A stretch of DNA of 64,000 bases. Origin: Mycobacterium adipatum. GTDB taxonomy: Bacteria; Actinomycetota; Actinomycetes; Mycobacteriales; Mycobacteriaceae. The stretch is from NCBI RefSeq assembly GCF_001644575.1, contig NZ_CP015596.1, positions 2,356,001 to 2,420,000 on the forward strand, in the 5' to 3' direction. The notes below the pieces were generated by a model. That model searched no databases, was not told where the DNA came from, and saw nothing but the letters and a program-made list of their open reading frames with translations. Shown piece after piece: positions 42,816-51,060 of the stretch; positions within the stretch are counted from its first letter, which is position 1; every line of letters starts with the position of its first letter. The position numbers and the translations under genes were made by a program.

Positions 42816-43697
42816 TCAGACGTGGTAGTCGTACCACTTGAGGTAGCCGCCGGCGTCGACGCGCAGCTGCATTCCGGTGACGAAACGGGACTCGTCCGAC
42901 GCCAGCCACAGCACCGCGTTGCTGATGTCCTCGGGCTCGATGTAGTTGACCTTCATGGCCTGCTGCACGCCGAAGACCGGCTCGGCGTCGGCGCGGGTCG
43001 GGTTCGGTAGATCCGGGCGGAACGACCGGTACATCGGTTCGCTCTGCAACATGTCGGTGTTGCAGTTGGTCGGGTGGATCACGTTGGCCCGGATCCCGCG
43101 GACCGCGAGCTCGGTGGCCAGGTAATGCACGTACTCGGAGATGAGTCGCTTGCTGACCATGTAGCCCATCCCGCCGGGGTCGTTACCTGGGTTGGGCTTG
43201 TTGTGGGCGTCCATCAACGCGGCCGCCGAGGCCGTCGCGACGATCGAGGCGCCCTCGGCCAGGTGCGGCAGCGCGACCTGGATGGCGTTGATGGTGCCGA
43301 CGAAGTTGGTGTTGATGCCGTCGGTCCAGGCTTGCATGGGCGGTTGGCCCTTCATGGCAGCGACACCGGCCTGCGCGACGACGATGTCGACCTTGCCGAA
43401 CTCGGCCAGGCCTGCCTCCAGCGCGCCCCGCACCTCGGCCTCGTTGCGGACATCGGCCTGTGCGGTGACGATCCGGCGGCCGGTCTTCTCGACGTAGTTC
43501 TTGGTCTCTTCGAGGTCCTCGGCGGTGGCCATGGCATAACCGACGGTGTCGTAGTTCTTGCAGATGTCGACGGCGATGATGTCGGCGCCTTCTTCGGCGA
43601 GTCGGATCGCGTGGCTACGGCCCTGGCCGCGAGCAGCGCCGGTGATGAATGCGACCTTGCCGGCGACCCGGCCTGCAGTGCTTCCTGTCGTACTCAA
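42816..43697 (-). CDS. mycofactocin-coupled SDR family oxidoreductase
   Basis: A 293-residue SDR with TGAARGQG at 19-26, catalytic S157, and Y179/K183 (YMVSK). It has the subfamily insertion around residues 46-72 (CKNYDTVGYAMATAEDLEE), characteristic of mycofactocin-dependent dehydrogenases. It is a second representative beside 2571-3416. It oxidises an alcohol, passing electrons to mycofactocin rather than to free NAD. It is 19 bp from the preceding SDR, in an operon with ferredoxin and P450: hydroxylation followed by alcohol oxidation. Confidence 0.9.
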   Translation of the reverse strand: MSTTGSTAGRVAGKVAFITGAARGQGRSHAIRLAEEGADIIAVDICKNYDTVGYAMATAEDLEETKNYVEKTGRRIVTAQADVRNEAEVRGALEAGLAEFGKVDIVVAQAGVAAMKGQPPMQAWTDGINTNFVGTINAIQVALPHLAEGASIVATASAAALMDAHNKPNPGNDPGGMGYMVSKRLISEYVHYLATELAVRGIRANVIHPTNCNTDMLQSEPMYRSFRPDLPNPTRADAEPVFGVQQAMKVNYIEPEDISNAVLWLASDESRFVTGMQLRVDAGGYLKWYDYHV

Positions 43698-43716
43698 TGT
43701 TGTGCCCTTCTCGCTC

Positions 43717-44418
43717 TCAGGTGTTCCGGCCGCCGTTGACGCCCAGGATCTGTCCGGTGATGTAGCTCGCCTCTTCGGAGATGAAGAAGGCGCAGGCCGC
43801 CGCGATGTCCTCCGGTTTGCCCATCCTGCGTACCGGGGTCTGCTCGATCTGCTTGTCGGTATCGCCGAGGAAGCCGCGGCCCTCGGCCTTGCGCAGCATC
43901 GGGGTGTCGATGAATCCGGGCGGGACGGCGTTGACGGTGATACCCATCGGTCCGTATTCCAGCGCCAACGATTTCGTCAGACCGTTCACCGCGGACTTCG
44001 CCGCGACATAGGGCGCCATGAACGGCTGGCCCGAGTGCGTGCTGGAGGAGGAGATGTTGACGATGCGGCCCCAGCCGGCTTCCACCATGTCGGGCAGCAC
44101 CGCCTGGATGCAATGGAAGGTTCCGTTGAGGTTCACGTCGATCACACGCTGCCACTGCTCGAACGTCGTGTCGGAGAAACGGCGGAAGCTGTCCAGTCCG
44201 GCGGCGTTGACCAGGATCGAGATCGGGCCGAGCTGGCTACGGATACCGGCGAGCGCCTCGTCCACCGCGGCGCGGTCGGTCACGTTGGCGATGAACGCGT
44301 TCTGCGTATCCGATGGGTTGAGGTCGAGGGTGGCGACGTTGTAACCGTCGGCGCGGAGGCGGTCCGCGATCGCCCGTCCGATGCCCGACCCGCCGCCTGT
44401 CACGACAGCGTTCTTCAC
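43717..44418 (-). CDS. SDR family oxidoreductase (FabG-like)
   Basis: A 233-residue classical SDR: TGGGSGIG at 7-14, NAAG at 71-74, serines at 123-126, Y137/K141 (YVAAK), and VNGGRNT at the C-terminus. It reduces a 3-keto or oxidises a 3-hydroxy group with NAD(P). It is the first gene of the leftward operon SDR-SDR-ferredoxin-P450. An imperfect GAGAAC-N3-ACTCTC palindrome lies 65 bp upstream. Confidence 0.9.
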   Translation of the reverse strand: MKNAVVTGGGSGIGRAIADRLRADGYNVATLDLNPSDTQNAFIANVTDRAAVDEALAGIRSQLGPISILVNAAGLDSFRRFSDTTFEQWQRVIDVNLNGTFHCIQAVLPDMVEAGWGRIVNISSSSTHSGQPFMAPYVAAKSAVNGLTKSLALEYGPMGITVNAVPPGFIDTPMLRKAEGRGFLGDTDKQIEQTPVRRMGKPEDIAAACAFFISEEASYITGQILGVNGGRNT

Positions 44419-44483
44419 GTAGGAGCCCTCCTTGGCACTGACGGAACTGTGGCCGCGATCTCAAGAATCGCCCTTCCGATTAT

Positions 44484-44498
44484 GAGAACCGTACTCTC
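44484..44498. promoter_or_regulatory. degenerate operator GAGAAC-CGT-ACTCTC
   Basis: It keeps the GAGA...TCTC framework and 15-bp length of the recurring palindrome, with two inner changes. It lies in the 251-bp divergent region, 65 bp upstream of the SDR and 171 bp upstream of the aldehyde dehydrogenase. Confidence 0.55.
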
Positions 44499-44602
44499 GG
44501 CAGCAGCTTCACCGCAAGGCGCGGCGCACGCAAATCGGGAACAAACGTTTGGGCGGGTCGGCAGCTAGGCGCGTACGACTAGCGCATCTATCTTTTCTTG
44601 CG

Positions 44603-44641
44603 TTCTCATCAACCGGATGTAGTATTCGCCGTTGATGAGAA
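44603..44641. promoter_or_regulatory. 11-bp inverted repeat upstream of aldehyde dehydrogenase
   Basis: Arms TTCTCATCAAC (44603-44613) and GTTGATGAGAA (44631-44641) are perfect and separated by 17 bp. Each arm carries a GAGAA half-site pointing outward. It ends 28 bp upstream of the aldehyde dehydrogenase start, so it overlaps the promoter or leader. Confidence 0.55.
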
Positions 44642-44669
44642 TGAAATTTCCATCACAGTGAGGAGCCTG

Positions 44670-46181
44670 ATGTCGACGACCCCCACGATCACCGCCGAGG
44701 GCGGCAGTGATTCGGCCGGCCACCCAGCGGATACGAGGGCAGATCGGCGGATGCTGATCGACGGGCAACTCGTCGATGCTGCCCGCACGTTCGCCACCGT
44801 GAACCCCGCCACCGGTGACCTGCTCGGCCACGCACCGGACGCATCGGTCGCCGATGCCGAGGCCGCGGTCGCCGCGGCGCGGCGCGCCTTCGACAGCTCG
44901 GGCTGGGCCACCGACGTGGCGCTGCGCGTGCGTTGCCTGGAGCAATTCCACGCCGCCCTGCTGGCCAACCGCGACGAGCTCGCCGCGCTCACGACCGCGG
45001 AGGTGGGCGCCACTGCGGCGCTGAACCAGGGCGCGCAGCTGGACCAGCCGATCGCGATCGTCGAGTACTACGCCAACCTGTTGCGGGACTACCCGCTGAC
45101 CGAGGACCTCGGCAATGTCGAGAGCCGCGGGCAGCAGCATCATCGCTGGGTCGAGAAGGAAGCCGGCGGCGTGGTCGCCGCGATCATCGCCTACAACTAT
45201 CCGAACCAGTTGGCGTTGGCGAAGTTGGCGCCCGCACTTGCCGCCGGCTGCACCGTGGTGCTCAAGGCCGCGCCGGACACCCCGCTGATCACTCTCGCGC
45301 TCGGCGAGCTGATCGCCCATCACACCGACATCCCGGCCGGTGTCGTCAACGTCATCAGCGGGGCGGACCCACAGGTGGGCGCGGTGCTGACCACCGACCC
45401 GGATGTCGACATGGTGACCTTCACCGGTTCCACCCCGACGGGTCGGGCGATCATGGCCGCGGCCAGTGCCACCCTCAAAAAGGTGTTCCTCGAACTCGGA
45501 GGCAAGTCCGCGGCGATCGTCCTCGACGACGCCGACTTCGGCACCGCCGCCCTGTTCTCGGCGTTCAGTATGGTCACCCATGCCGGGCAGGGATGCGCGC
45601 TGACCTCGCGACTGCTGGTGCCGCGCAAACACCACGACGAGATCGTCGAACTCGTGAAGACGAACTTCGGCCATGTGCGGTACGGGGATCCGACCGACCC
45701 GTCCACCTATATGGGTCCGCTGATCAGCGAGAAGCAACGCGACAAGGTCGACGCGATGGTTCAGCGGGCCGTCGCCGCCGGGGCAACACTGGTCACCGGC
45801 GGCGAGAAGAAGGGTCCGGGCTACTTCTACACGCCGACCCTGCTGACCGACGTCGACCCCGACAGCGAGATCGCCCAGGAGGAGGTGTTCGGTCCGGTTC
45901 TCGCGGTCATCGCCTATGACGATGACGACGACGCGGTGCGGATCGCCAACAACTCCATCTATGGACTGTCCGGCGCGGTGTTCGGCAGCCAGGACCGTGC
46001 GCTGGCGGTCGCGCGGCGCATCCGTACCGGCACGTTCTCCATCAACGGGGGTAACTACTTCAGCCCGGACAGCCCCTTCGGTGGGTTCAAGCAATCCGGC
46101 ATCGGACGCGAGATGGGTATCGCCGGACTCGAAGAGTTCCTGGAAGCCAAGACATTCGCGGTGCCGGTGGCCGCGGAATGA
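44670..46181 (+). CDS. aldehyde dehydrogenase family protein
   Basis: A 503-residue NAD(P)-dependent aldehyde dehydrogenase. Catalytic residues are N176 (AYNYPNQ, where most relatives have WNFP), E275 (LELGGKS) and C309 (HAGQGCALTS). The glycine-rich FTGSTPTGR binds the cofactor. It oxidises an aldehyde to an acid. The next gene, a CoA-transferase, would then activate that acid, a sensible two-step order. The ATG at 44670 follows AGGAG by 4 bases. Confidence 0.93.
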   Translation: MSTTPTITAEGGSDSAGHPADTRADRRMLIDGQLVDAARTFATVNPATGDLLGHAPDASVADAEAAVAAARRAFDSSGWATDVALRVRCLEQFHAALLANRDELAALTTAEVGATAALNQGAQLDQPIAIVEYYANLLRDYPLTEDLGNVESRGQQHHRWVEKEAGGVVAAIIAYNYPNQLALAKLAPALAAGCTVVLKAAPDTPLITLALGELIAHHTDIPAGVVNVISGADPQVGAVLTTDPDVDMVTFTGSTPTGRAIMAAASATLKKVFLELGGKSAAIVLDDADFGTAALFSAFSMVTHAGQGCALTSRLLVPRKHHDEIVELVKTNFGHVRYGDPTDPSTYMGPLISEKQRDKVDAMVQRAVAAGATLVTGGEKKGPGYFYTPTLLTDVDPDSEIAQEEVFGPVLAVIAYDDDDDAVRIANNSIYGLSGAVFGSQDRALAVARRIRTGTFSINGGNYFSPDSPFGGFKQSGIGREMGIAGLEEFLEAKTFAVPVAAE

Positions 46182-46209
46182 GCGCTTGCGCGGAGAGGAG
46201 ATTGCGCCG

Positions 46210-47418
46210 ATGAGTAAACCGCTGGACGGGATCCGGGTGCTGGAGGTCGCCATGTACGGCTTCGTGCCGTCGGCCGGCGCCGTGCTCGCCGAATGGGGTG
46301 CCGATGTGGTCAAGGTCGAGCACGCGGTGACCGGCGATCCGCAGCGTGGGCTGCGTCAGACCGGTCTGCTGCGGGTCGAAGGCGATCCCAACCCGAATAT
46401 CGAACATGCCAACCGCGGCAAGCGGAGCATCGGTCTGGACATGTCGGTGCCCGAGGGGCGCGAAGTTCTCCTCGAACTCGCCCGCCGCGCCGACGTTTTC
46501 CTCACCAGCTTCCTGCCCGGGCACCGGGAGAAGTTCGGCATCGACGTCGAGGATGTCCGCGCGGTGAACCCGAACATCATCTACGCCAGGGGGAGTGCGC
46601 TGGGGCCGCGGGGCGAGGAAGCGGTCAAGGGCGGGTACGACATGACGGCGTTCTGGTGCCGCGCCGGCACCGCCGCGACCATCACGCCGCCCGGCACCCC
46701 GGGCATGGTCGGGCCCCCAGGACCCGCCTACGGGGACACCATCTCCGGGACGAACCTGGCCGGCGGCATCGCCGCGGCGCTGCTCAAGCGGGAGCGCACC
46801 GGGGAGCCGTCGGTGGTGGATGTCTCCCTGCTCGGCAGTGGGCTGTGGTCGCTGGGCCACACCGTGGCGCTGACCAACCACCTCAATCAGCGGATGGAGG
46901 CCTTCCCGCCGGGAACACAGGGTTCCCCGCTGAACCCGCTGGTCGGGCTGTACCCGACCGCCGACGACCGCTACATCTCGTTCGTCATGATGCAGCCCAC
47001 GAAGTTCTGGGCCGACGTGTGCCGGCACATGGAGCTCGACGAGCTGATCGACGATCCCCGGTTCGCCACCGCGGAGTCGATCGGCGAGAACACCGCCGCC
47101 GCCAACGAGATCCTCACGCAGGCAATGCAAAAGCGCACGCTGCCCGAGTGGAGCGAGCGCTTCGCCACCCTCGCCGGACCGTGGGCTCCGGTTCAGGACA
47201 CGCTGCAGGCCGCCAAGGACGCCCAGATCCGCTCCAACGAGTACATCGTGCAGGCCGGGGATCTGGAACTGGTGGCCAACCCGGTGCAGTTCGACGTGAC
47301 CGCGCCCAGCACCGGGGGAGCGCCCGGATTCGCCGAACAGACCGACGAGATCCTGCTGGAACTCGGTCTGGACTGGGACCGCATCATCGAGCTCAAAACC
47401 GCCGGCGCCGTCACCTGA
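46210..47418 (+). CDS. CaiB/BaiF family class III CoA-transferase
   Basis: A 402-residue CoA-transferase: LDGIRVLEVAMYGFVPSAGAVLAEWGADVVKVE at the start, and the catalytic-type Asp in PAYGDTISGTNLAGG. It lies 28 bp after the aldehyde dehydrogenase and is preceded by GGAGAGGAG. It is distinct from the CoA-transferase at 12940, suggesting that two different acids are activated in the pathway, or that the route has two entry points. Confidence 0.9.
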   Translation: MSKPLDGIRVLEVAMYGFVPSAGAVLAEWGADVVKVEHAVTGDPQRGLRQTGLLRVEGDPNPNIEHANRGKRSIGLDMSVPEGREVLLELARRADVFLTSFLPGHREKFGIDVEDVRAVNPNIIYARGSALGPRGEEAVKGGYDMTAFWCRAGTAATITPPGTPGMVGPPGPAYGDTISGTNLAGGIAAALLKRERTGEPSVVDVSLLGSGLWSLGHTVALTNHLNQRMEAFPPGTQGSPLNPLVGLYPTADDRYISFVMMQPTKFWADVCRHMELDELIDDPRFATAESIGENTAAANEILTQAMQKRTLPEWSERFATLAGPWAPVQDTLQAAKDAQIRSNEYIVQAGDLELVANPVQFDVTAPSTGGAPGFAEQTDEILLELGLDWDRIIELKTAGAVT

Positions 47419-47502
47419 TTCGTCCCCGAGAGGTCCAGACACAGCCCATGCCCTACCTGTCGATCGGTCGCCCGGACAAGGCGACGCGGTGAGTACCCGT
47501 CA

Positions 47503-47516
47503 TGCGGTGTACCGCA
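47503..47516. promoter_or_regulatory. palindrome TGCGGT-GT-ACCGCA upstream of the mce operon
   Basis: A 6-bp perfect inverted repeat with a 2-bp spacer in the 169-bp gap before the thiolase remnant and mce genes. It is followed by AT-rich sequence (about 47524-47569) that could hold the promoter. There is no GAGAAT palindrome here, so the mce operon may answer to another regulator. Confidence 0.35.
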
Positions 47517-47587
47517 GGTGTAGCGAATATCGGCATACTTACCGTAAATCGTTCGATATAGTTTTAATCCGGCAACGAGGGGAGGTC

Positions 47588-48199
47588 ATGAGACACGTCG
47601 CCATCGACGGCGCTGGGGTGTCCACCTTCGGGGAGCACGTCGCGCTCGGGCTCAAGGATCTGCTGCCACCGGCTTTCGCCGACCCGATACGCAGCGTCGA
47701 CAACGATCCGGCCGCATTCCAGCGCCTGGCCACCCGCCCTGGCACGAGGCGCACCGCACTCGGTGATGCGGCAATGCAACTAGGATCCCTCGGCGGTCCC
47801 GGCACCCGTCATGCGGCGCAGCAGTGCTTCAGGATGGCAAATATGACACCGTCGGATATTCGTATCCCCGAACTCGGCGATTCCGTCCCCGGAGACGGGG
47901 CGATCAGCTATGAAGATCATGGCTTTGCTGACCGCCTCGACGGATACGAACTCGCCGAGGCGGAAGTCACCAGCGTCGGGGGAGCGCTGCCGGTGAATCC
48001 CAGTGGAGGTTTGACATCCAAAGGGCATCCGCCGGGTGCCACCGGTGTGGCACAGTGCGTTGAGCTGTTTCAGCAGCTGCGCGGCGAGGCCTTCAATCAG
48101 GTGGATGGAGCCCGAGTCGCGTTGGCGCACAACGCCGGCGGCGCGACAGCGGTAGCATCAGTCACGATCTTGGAAGGACCCGGTGGGCATGGCAGGTAA
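47588..48199 (+). pseudogene. internally deleted SCP2-type thiolase remnant
   Basis: A 203-codon open frame. Pieces of a lipid-transfer/SCP2-type thiolase are recognisable in order: MRHVAIDGAGVSTFGEH (N-terminus), a region like the second half around AAQQCFRMANMTPSDIRIPELGDS, then LPVNPSGGLTSKGHPPGATGVAQCVELFQQLRG and VALAHNAGG. About half of a normal 390-residue thiolase is missing, including the nucleophilic Cys region. It has a fair ribosome-binding site (GGGGAGG) and its end overlaps the first mce-operon gene by 17 bp. It may persist as the leader of that operon. A shortened functional protein cannot be excluded. Confidence 0.65.
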
Positions 48200-48998
48200 G
48201 GGTCCGGACCGCTGGACACCCGGTGTCGCGATTGCGCGGAACGCCTCGGGTCCGATGCAGGCCGTAGGTGGTCTGTTCGCGATGAGCGCGGACGCGGTGA
48301 AGTATCTGTTCCAGCGCCCGTTCTTCTGGCGGGAGTTCCTCGAGCAGGCCTGGTTCGTGGCGCGTGTCTCGCTGGGACCCACACTGCTGGTGGCGATCCC
48401 GTTCACCGTGCTGGTCTCCTTCACACTCAACATCCTGCTGCGCGAATTGGGCGCGGCTGATCTGTCCGGCGCAGGCGCCGCATTCGGCGCCGTGACCCAG
48501 GTGGGGCCGATGGTCACCGTGCTGATCGTTGCCGGTGCCGGTGCGACGGCGATGTGTGCGGATCTGGGTTCGCGGACCATCCGCGAGGAGATCGATGCCA
48601 TGGAGGTGCTGGGCATCAACCCGGTACAGCGTCTGGTGACACCTCGCATGTTGGCCTCCGGGTTGGTGGCATTCCTGCTGAACAGCCTGGTGGTCATCAT
48701 TGGAATCCTGGGCGGTTACTTCTTCTCGGTGTTCGTCCAGGACGTCAACCCGGGAGCGTTCGCCGCCGGGATCACGCTGCTGACCGGTGTGCCGGAGGTG
48801 ATCATCTCCTGTGTGAAGGCCGGCTTGTTCGGCCTGATCGCCGGATTGATCGCCTGTTACCGGGGTTTGACGATCAGCGGCGGCGGCGCGAAGGCCGTCG
48901 GCAACGCGGTGAACGAGACGGTGGTGTACGCATTCATGGCGCTGTTCGTGGTCAACGTGGTGGTCACCGCCATCGGTATCCAGCTGACGGACAGCTGA
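48183..48998 (+). CDS. yrbEA: YrbEA (MlaE-type ABC permease of the mce operon)
   Basis: A 271-residue integral membrane permease with 5-6 helices. The cytoplasmic coupling segment ADLGSRTIREEIDAMEVLGINP is the MlaE signature that contacts the ATPase. With YrbEB it forms the inner-membrane channel of a Mce lipid importer; the ATPase (MceG/Mkl) is encoded elsewhere, as in other mycobacteria. Either GTG 48183 or ATG 48189 may be the start, since GGAAGGA at 48172 serves both. It overlaps the thiolase remnant by 17 bp, so translation of the two is linked. Confidence 0.93.
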   Translation: MGMAGKGPDRWTPGVAIARNASGPMQAVGGLFAMSADAVKYLFQRPFFWREFLEQAWFVARVSLGPTLLVAIPFTVLVSFTLNILLRELGAADLSGAGAAFGAVTQVGPMVTVLIVAGAGATAMCADLGSRTIREEIDAMEVLGINPVQRLVTPRMLASGLVAFLLNSLVVIIGILGGYFFSVFVQDVNPGAFAAGITLLTGVPEVIISCVKAGLFGLIAGLIACYRGLTISGGGAKAVGNAVNETVVYAFMALFVVNVVVTAIGIQLTDS

Positions 48999-49002
48999 AG
49001 TC

Positions 49003-49860
49003 ATGGGAAACGTCGCAGTACTGAAGTCGACCTATCCGCGGCTGGCGCGCACCATCAAGCGCCCGGTCGTCACGCTGGCATCGCTGGGTGACCACACCCT
49101 GTTCTATGCCCGGGCGGTGAAGGGCATTCCGCTGGCCGCGATGCATTACCGCCGGGAGGTCATCCGGCTCATCGCCGAGATCTCGATGGGTGCCGGTGCC
49201 CTGGCGATGATCGGCGGCACCCTGGTGATTGTCGGGTTTCTGACCTTGGCCACCGGCGGCACGCTCGCCGTGCAGGGCTATTCCAGCCTGGGCAATATCG
49301 GTATCGAAGCGCTGACCGGATTTCTGTCCGCGTTCATCAACGTCCGCATCGCGGCCCCGGTGATCGCCGGGATCGGGCTGGCCGCCACGTTCGGCGCGGG
49401 TGTCACCGCGCAGCTCGGGGCGATGCGTATCAACGAGGAGATCGACGCGCTGGAGGCCATGGCGATCCGGCCGGTGGAATACCTGGTGTCCACCCGGATC
49501 GTGGCGGGCATGATCGCGATCACCCCGCTGTACTCGATCGCGGTGGTGCTCTCGTTCTTGGCCAGTGAATTCACCACAACGGTGCTCTTCGGTCAGTCCG
49601 GCGGCCTCTATTCGCACTATTTCAACACGTTTCTGAACCCGATCGACCTGTTGTGGTCGTTCCTGCAGGCGATCCTGATGGCGCTGGCGGTGCTGTTCAT
49701 CCACACCTACTTCGGGTTCTTCGCGACCGGCGGACCGTCCGGGGTCGGGGTGGCGGTCGGTAACGCGGTGCGTACCTCACTGGTCGTGGTGGTGTCGGTG
49801 ACCCTGTTGGTGTCGCTGGCCATCTACGGCTCCAACGGCAACTTCAACCTGTCGGGCTAG
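49003..49860 (+). CDS. yrbEB: YrbEB (MlaE-type ABC permease of the mce operon)
   Basis: A 285-residue permease paralogous to YrbEA, starting 4 bp after it. The signature AQLGAMRINEEIDALEAMAIRPVEYLV is the coupling region, and several hydrophobic helices surround it. It completes the heterodimeric channel that receives lipid from the Mce tunnel in the cell envelope. Confidence 0.93.
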   Translation: MGNVAVLKSTYPRLARTIKRPVVTLASLGDHTLFYARAVKGIPLAAMHYRREVIRLIAEISMGAGALAMIGGTLVIVGFLTLATGGTLAVQGYSSLGNIGIEALTGFLSAFINVRIAAPVIAGIGLAATFGAGVTAQLGAMRINEEIDALEAMAIRPVEYLVSTRIVAGMIAITPLYSIAVVLSFLASEFTTTVLFGQSGGLYSHYFNTFLNPIDLLWSFLQAILMALAVLFIHTYFGFFATGGPSGVGVAVGNAVRTSLVVVVSVTLLVSLAIYGSNGNFNLSG

Positions 49861-49872
49861 GGGCAACGGTCG

Positions 49873-51060
49873 ATGACGCACACAAGCAAGAGCGCCCTGG
49901 CCGGCCTGGTCACCGTAGTGGTGATCGGCCTGATCATCGGGCTGTCGGTCACCCTGTTCCGGGGGGATTTCACCAAGTCCGAGACAGTGACCCTGATCTC
50001 GGACCGCGCGGGTCTGGTGATGAACCCGGACGCCAAGGTCAAGATGCGTGGCGTCGAGGTGGGCAAGGTGGCCGCGATCGACGCGCTGCCCGACGGGCGC
50101 GCCCAGCTGAAGCTGGAGATGAACCCGGCGCAGTTGAGGCTGATCCCTTCCAACGTCACGGCCGACATCGCCTCGTCGACCGTGTTCGGTGCGAAATACG
50201 TGGAGCTGCTGCCGCCCGAGAACCCCTCCGCGGCAAGGATGTATGCCGGGCAGGTGCTGACGGGGCAGCGCGTCACCGTCGAGATCAACACCGTCTTCCA
50301 GCAGCTCACCCGGGTTCTGGACAAGATCGATCCGGCCAAGCTGAACGAAACCCTCGGCGCGATGTCGGCGGCCTTCGGCGGCCGCGGTGAGAAGATGGGG
50401 CAGACGCTCAGCGATTTCGAGGCGCTGCTGGAAAAGCTGGAGCCCAGCCTGCCCAATATGGCGCGTGATATCGAGAACACCGCCGTCGTCGCCGGTGGTT
50501 ACGCCGACGCCGCGCCGGATCTGCTTCGGACGCTGGACAATACGACGCAGATCAGCCAGAGCATCATCGACGAGGAACAGAACCTCGACGCCTTCCTGGT
50601 CAGTATGATCGGGCTGGCCGACACCGGTAACGAGGTCATCGGCGGCAACCAGCCCGCACTCAGCGAGGTGCTGCGCCTGCTGGCGCCGACCACCGACCTG
50701 CTCAACGAGTACGCGCCCGGCCTGAACTGTGCGCTCGAGGGCATGTTGTTCGTCAAGAACCAGCCGCCGCTGCCCGATCCCGGGGTTCTGGTCAATGTGG
50801 CGTTCACGTTGGGAATCGAACGCTACCGCTACCCGCAGAACCTGCCGAAGGTGGCCGCCAAGGGCGGACCGAACTGCATGGGGCTGCCCTATATCGGCTT
50901 CGGCAACCGGGCGAAGTATCTGGTCACCGACACGAACGCCAACCCCTGGCAGTACGGCAACCAGGGCATCCTGCTCAACTCCGATGGACTCAAGCAGATG
51001 TTGTTCGGCCCGCTGGACGGACCGCCGCGCAACACCACACAGGTAGGACAGCCGGGATGA
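49873..51060 (+). CDS. mceA: MceA family protein
   Basis: A 395-residue Mce protein: an N-terminal transmembrane helix (about residues 8-28), the MCE/MlaD domain (about 36-115, with SDRAGLVMNPDAKVKMRGVEVGKV), then a long helical region of the cholesterol-uptake-porter type and a C-terminal part with two cysteines. Six Mce chains are thought to assemble into a hydrophobic tunnel across the periplasm. The stop overlaps mceB by 4 bp. Confidence 0.94.
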   Translation: MTHTSKSALAGLVTVVVIGLIIGLSVTLFRGDFTKSETVTLISDRAGLVMNPDAKVKMRGVEVGKVAAIDALPDGRAQLKLEMNPAQLRLIPSNVTADIASSTVFGAKYVELLPPENPSAARMYAGQVLTGQRVTVEINTVFQQLTRVLDKIDPAKLNETLGAMSAAFGGRGEKMGQTLSDFEALLEKLEPSLPNMARDIENTAVVAGGYADAAPDLLRTLDNTTQISQSIIDEEQNLDAFLVSMIGLADTGNEVIGGNQPALSEVLRLLAPTTDLLNEYAPGLNCALEGMLFVKNQPPLPDPGVLVNVAFTLGIERYRYPQNLPKVAAKGGPNCMGLPYIGFGNRAKYLVTDTNANPWQYGNQGILLNSDGLKQMLFGPLDGPPRNTTQVGQPG

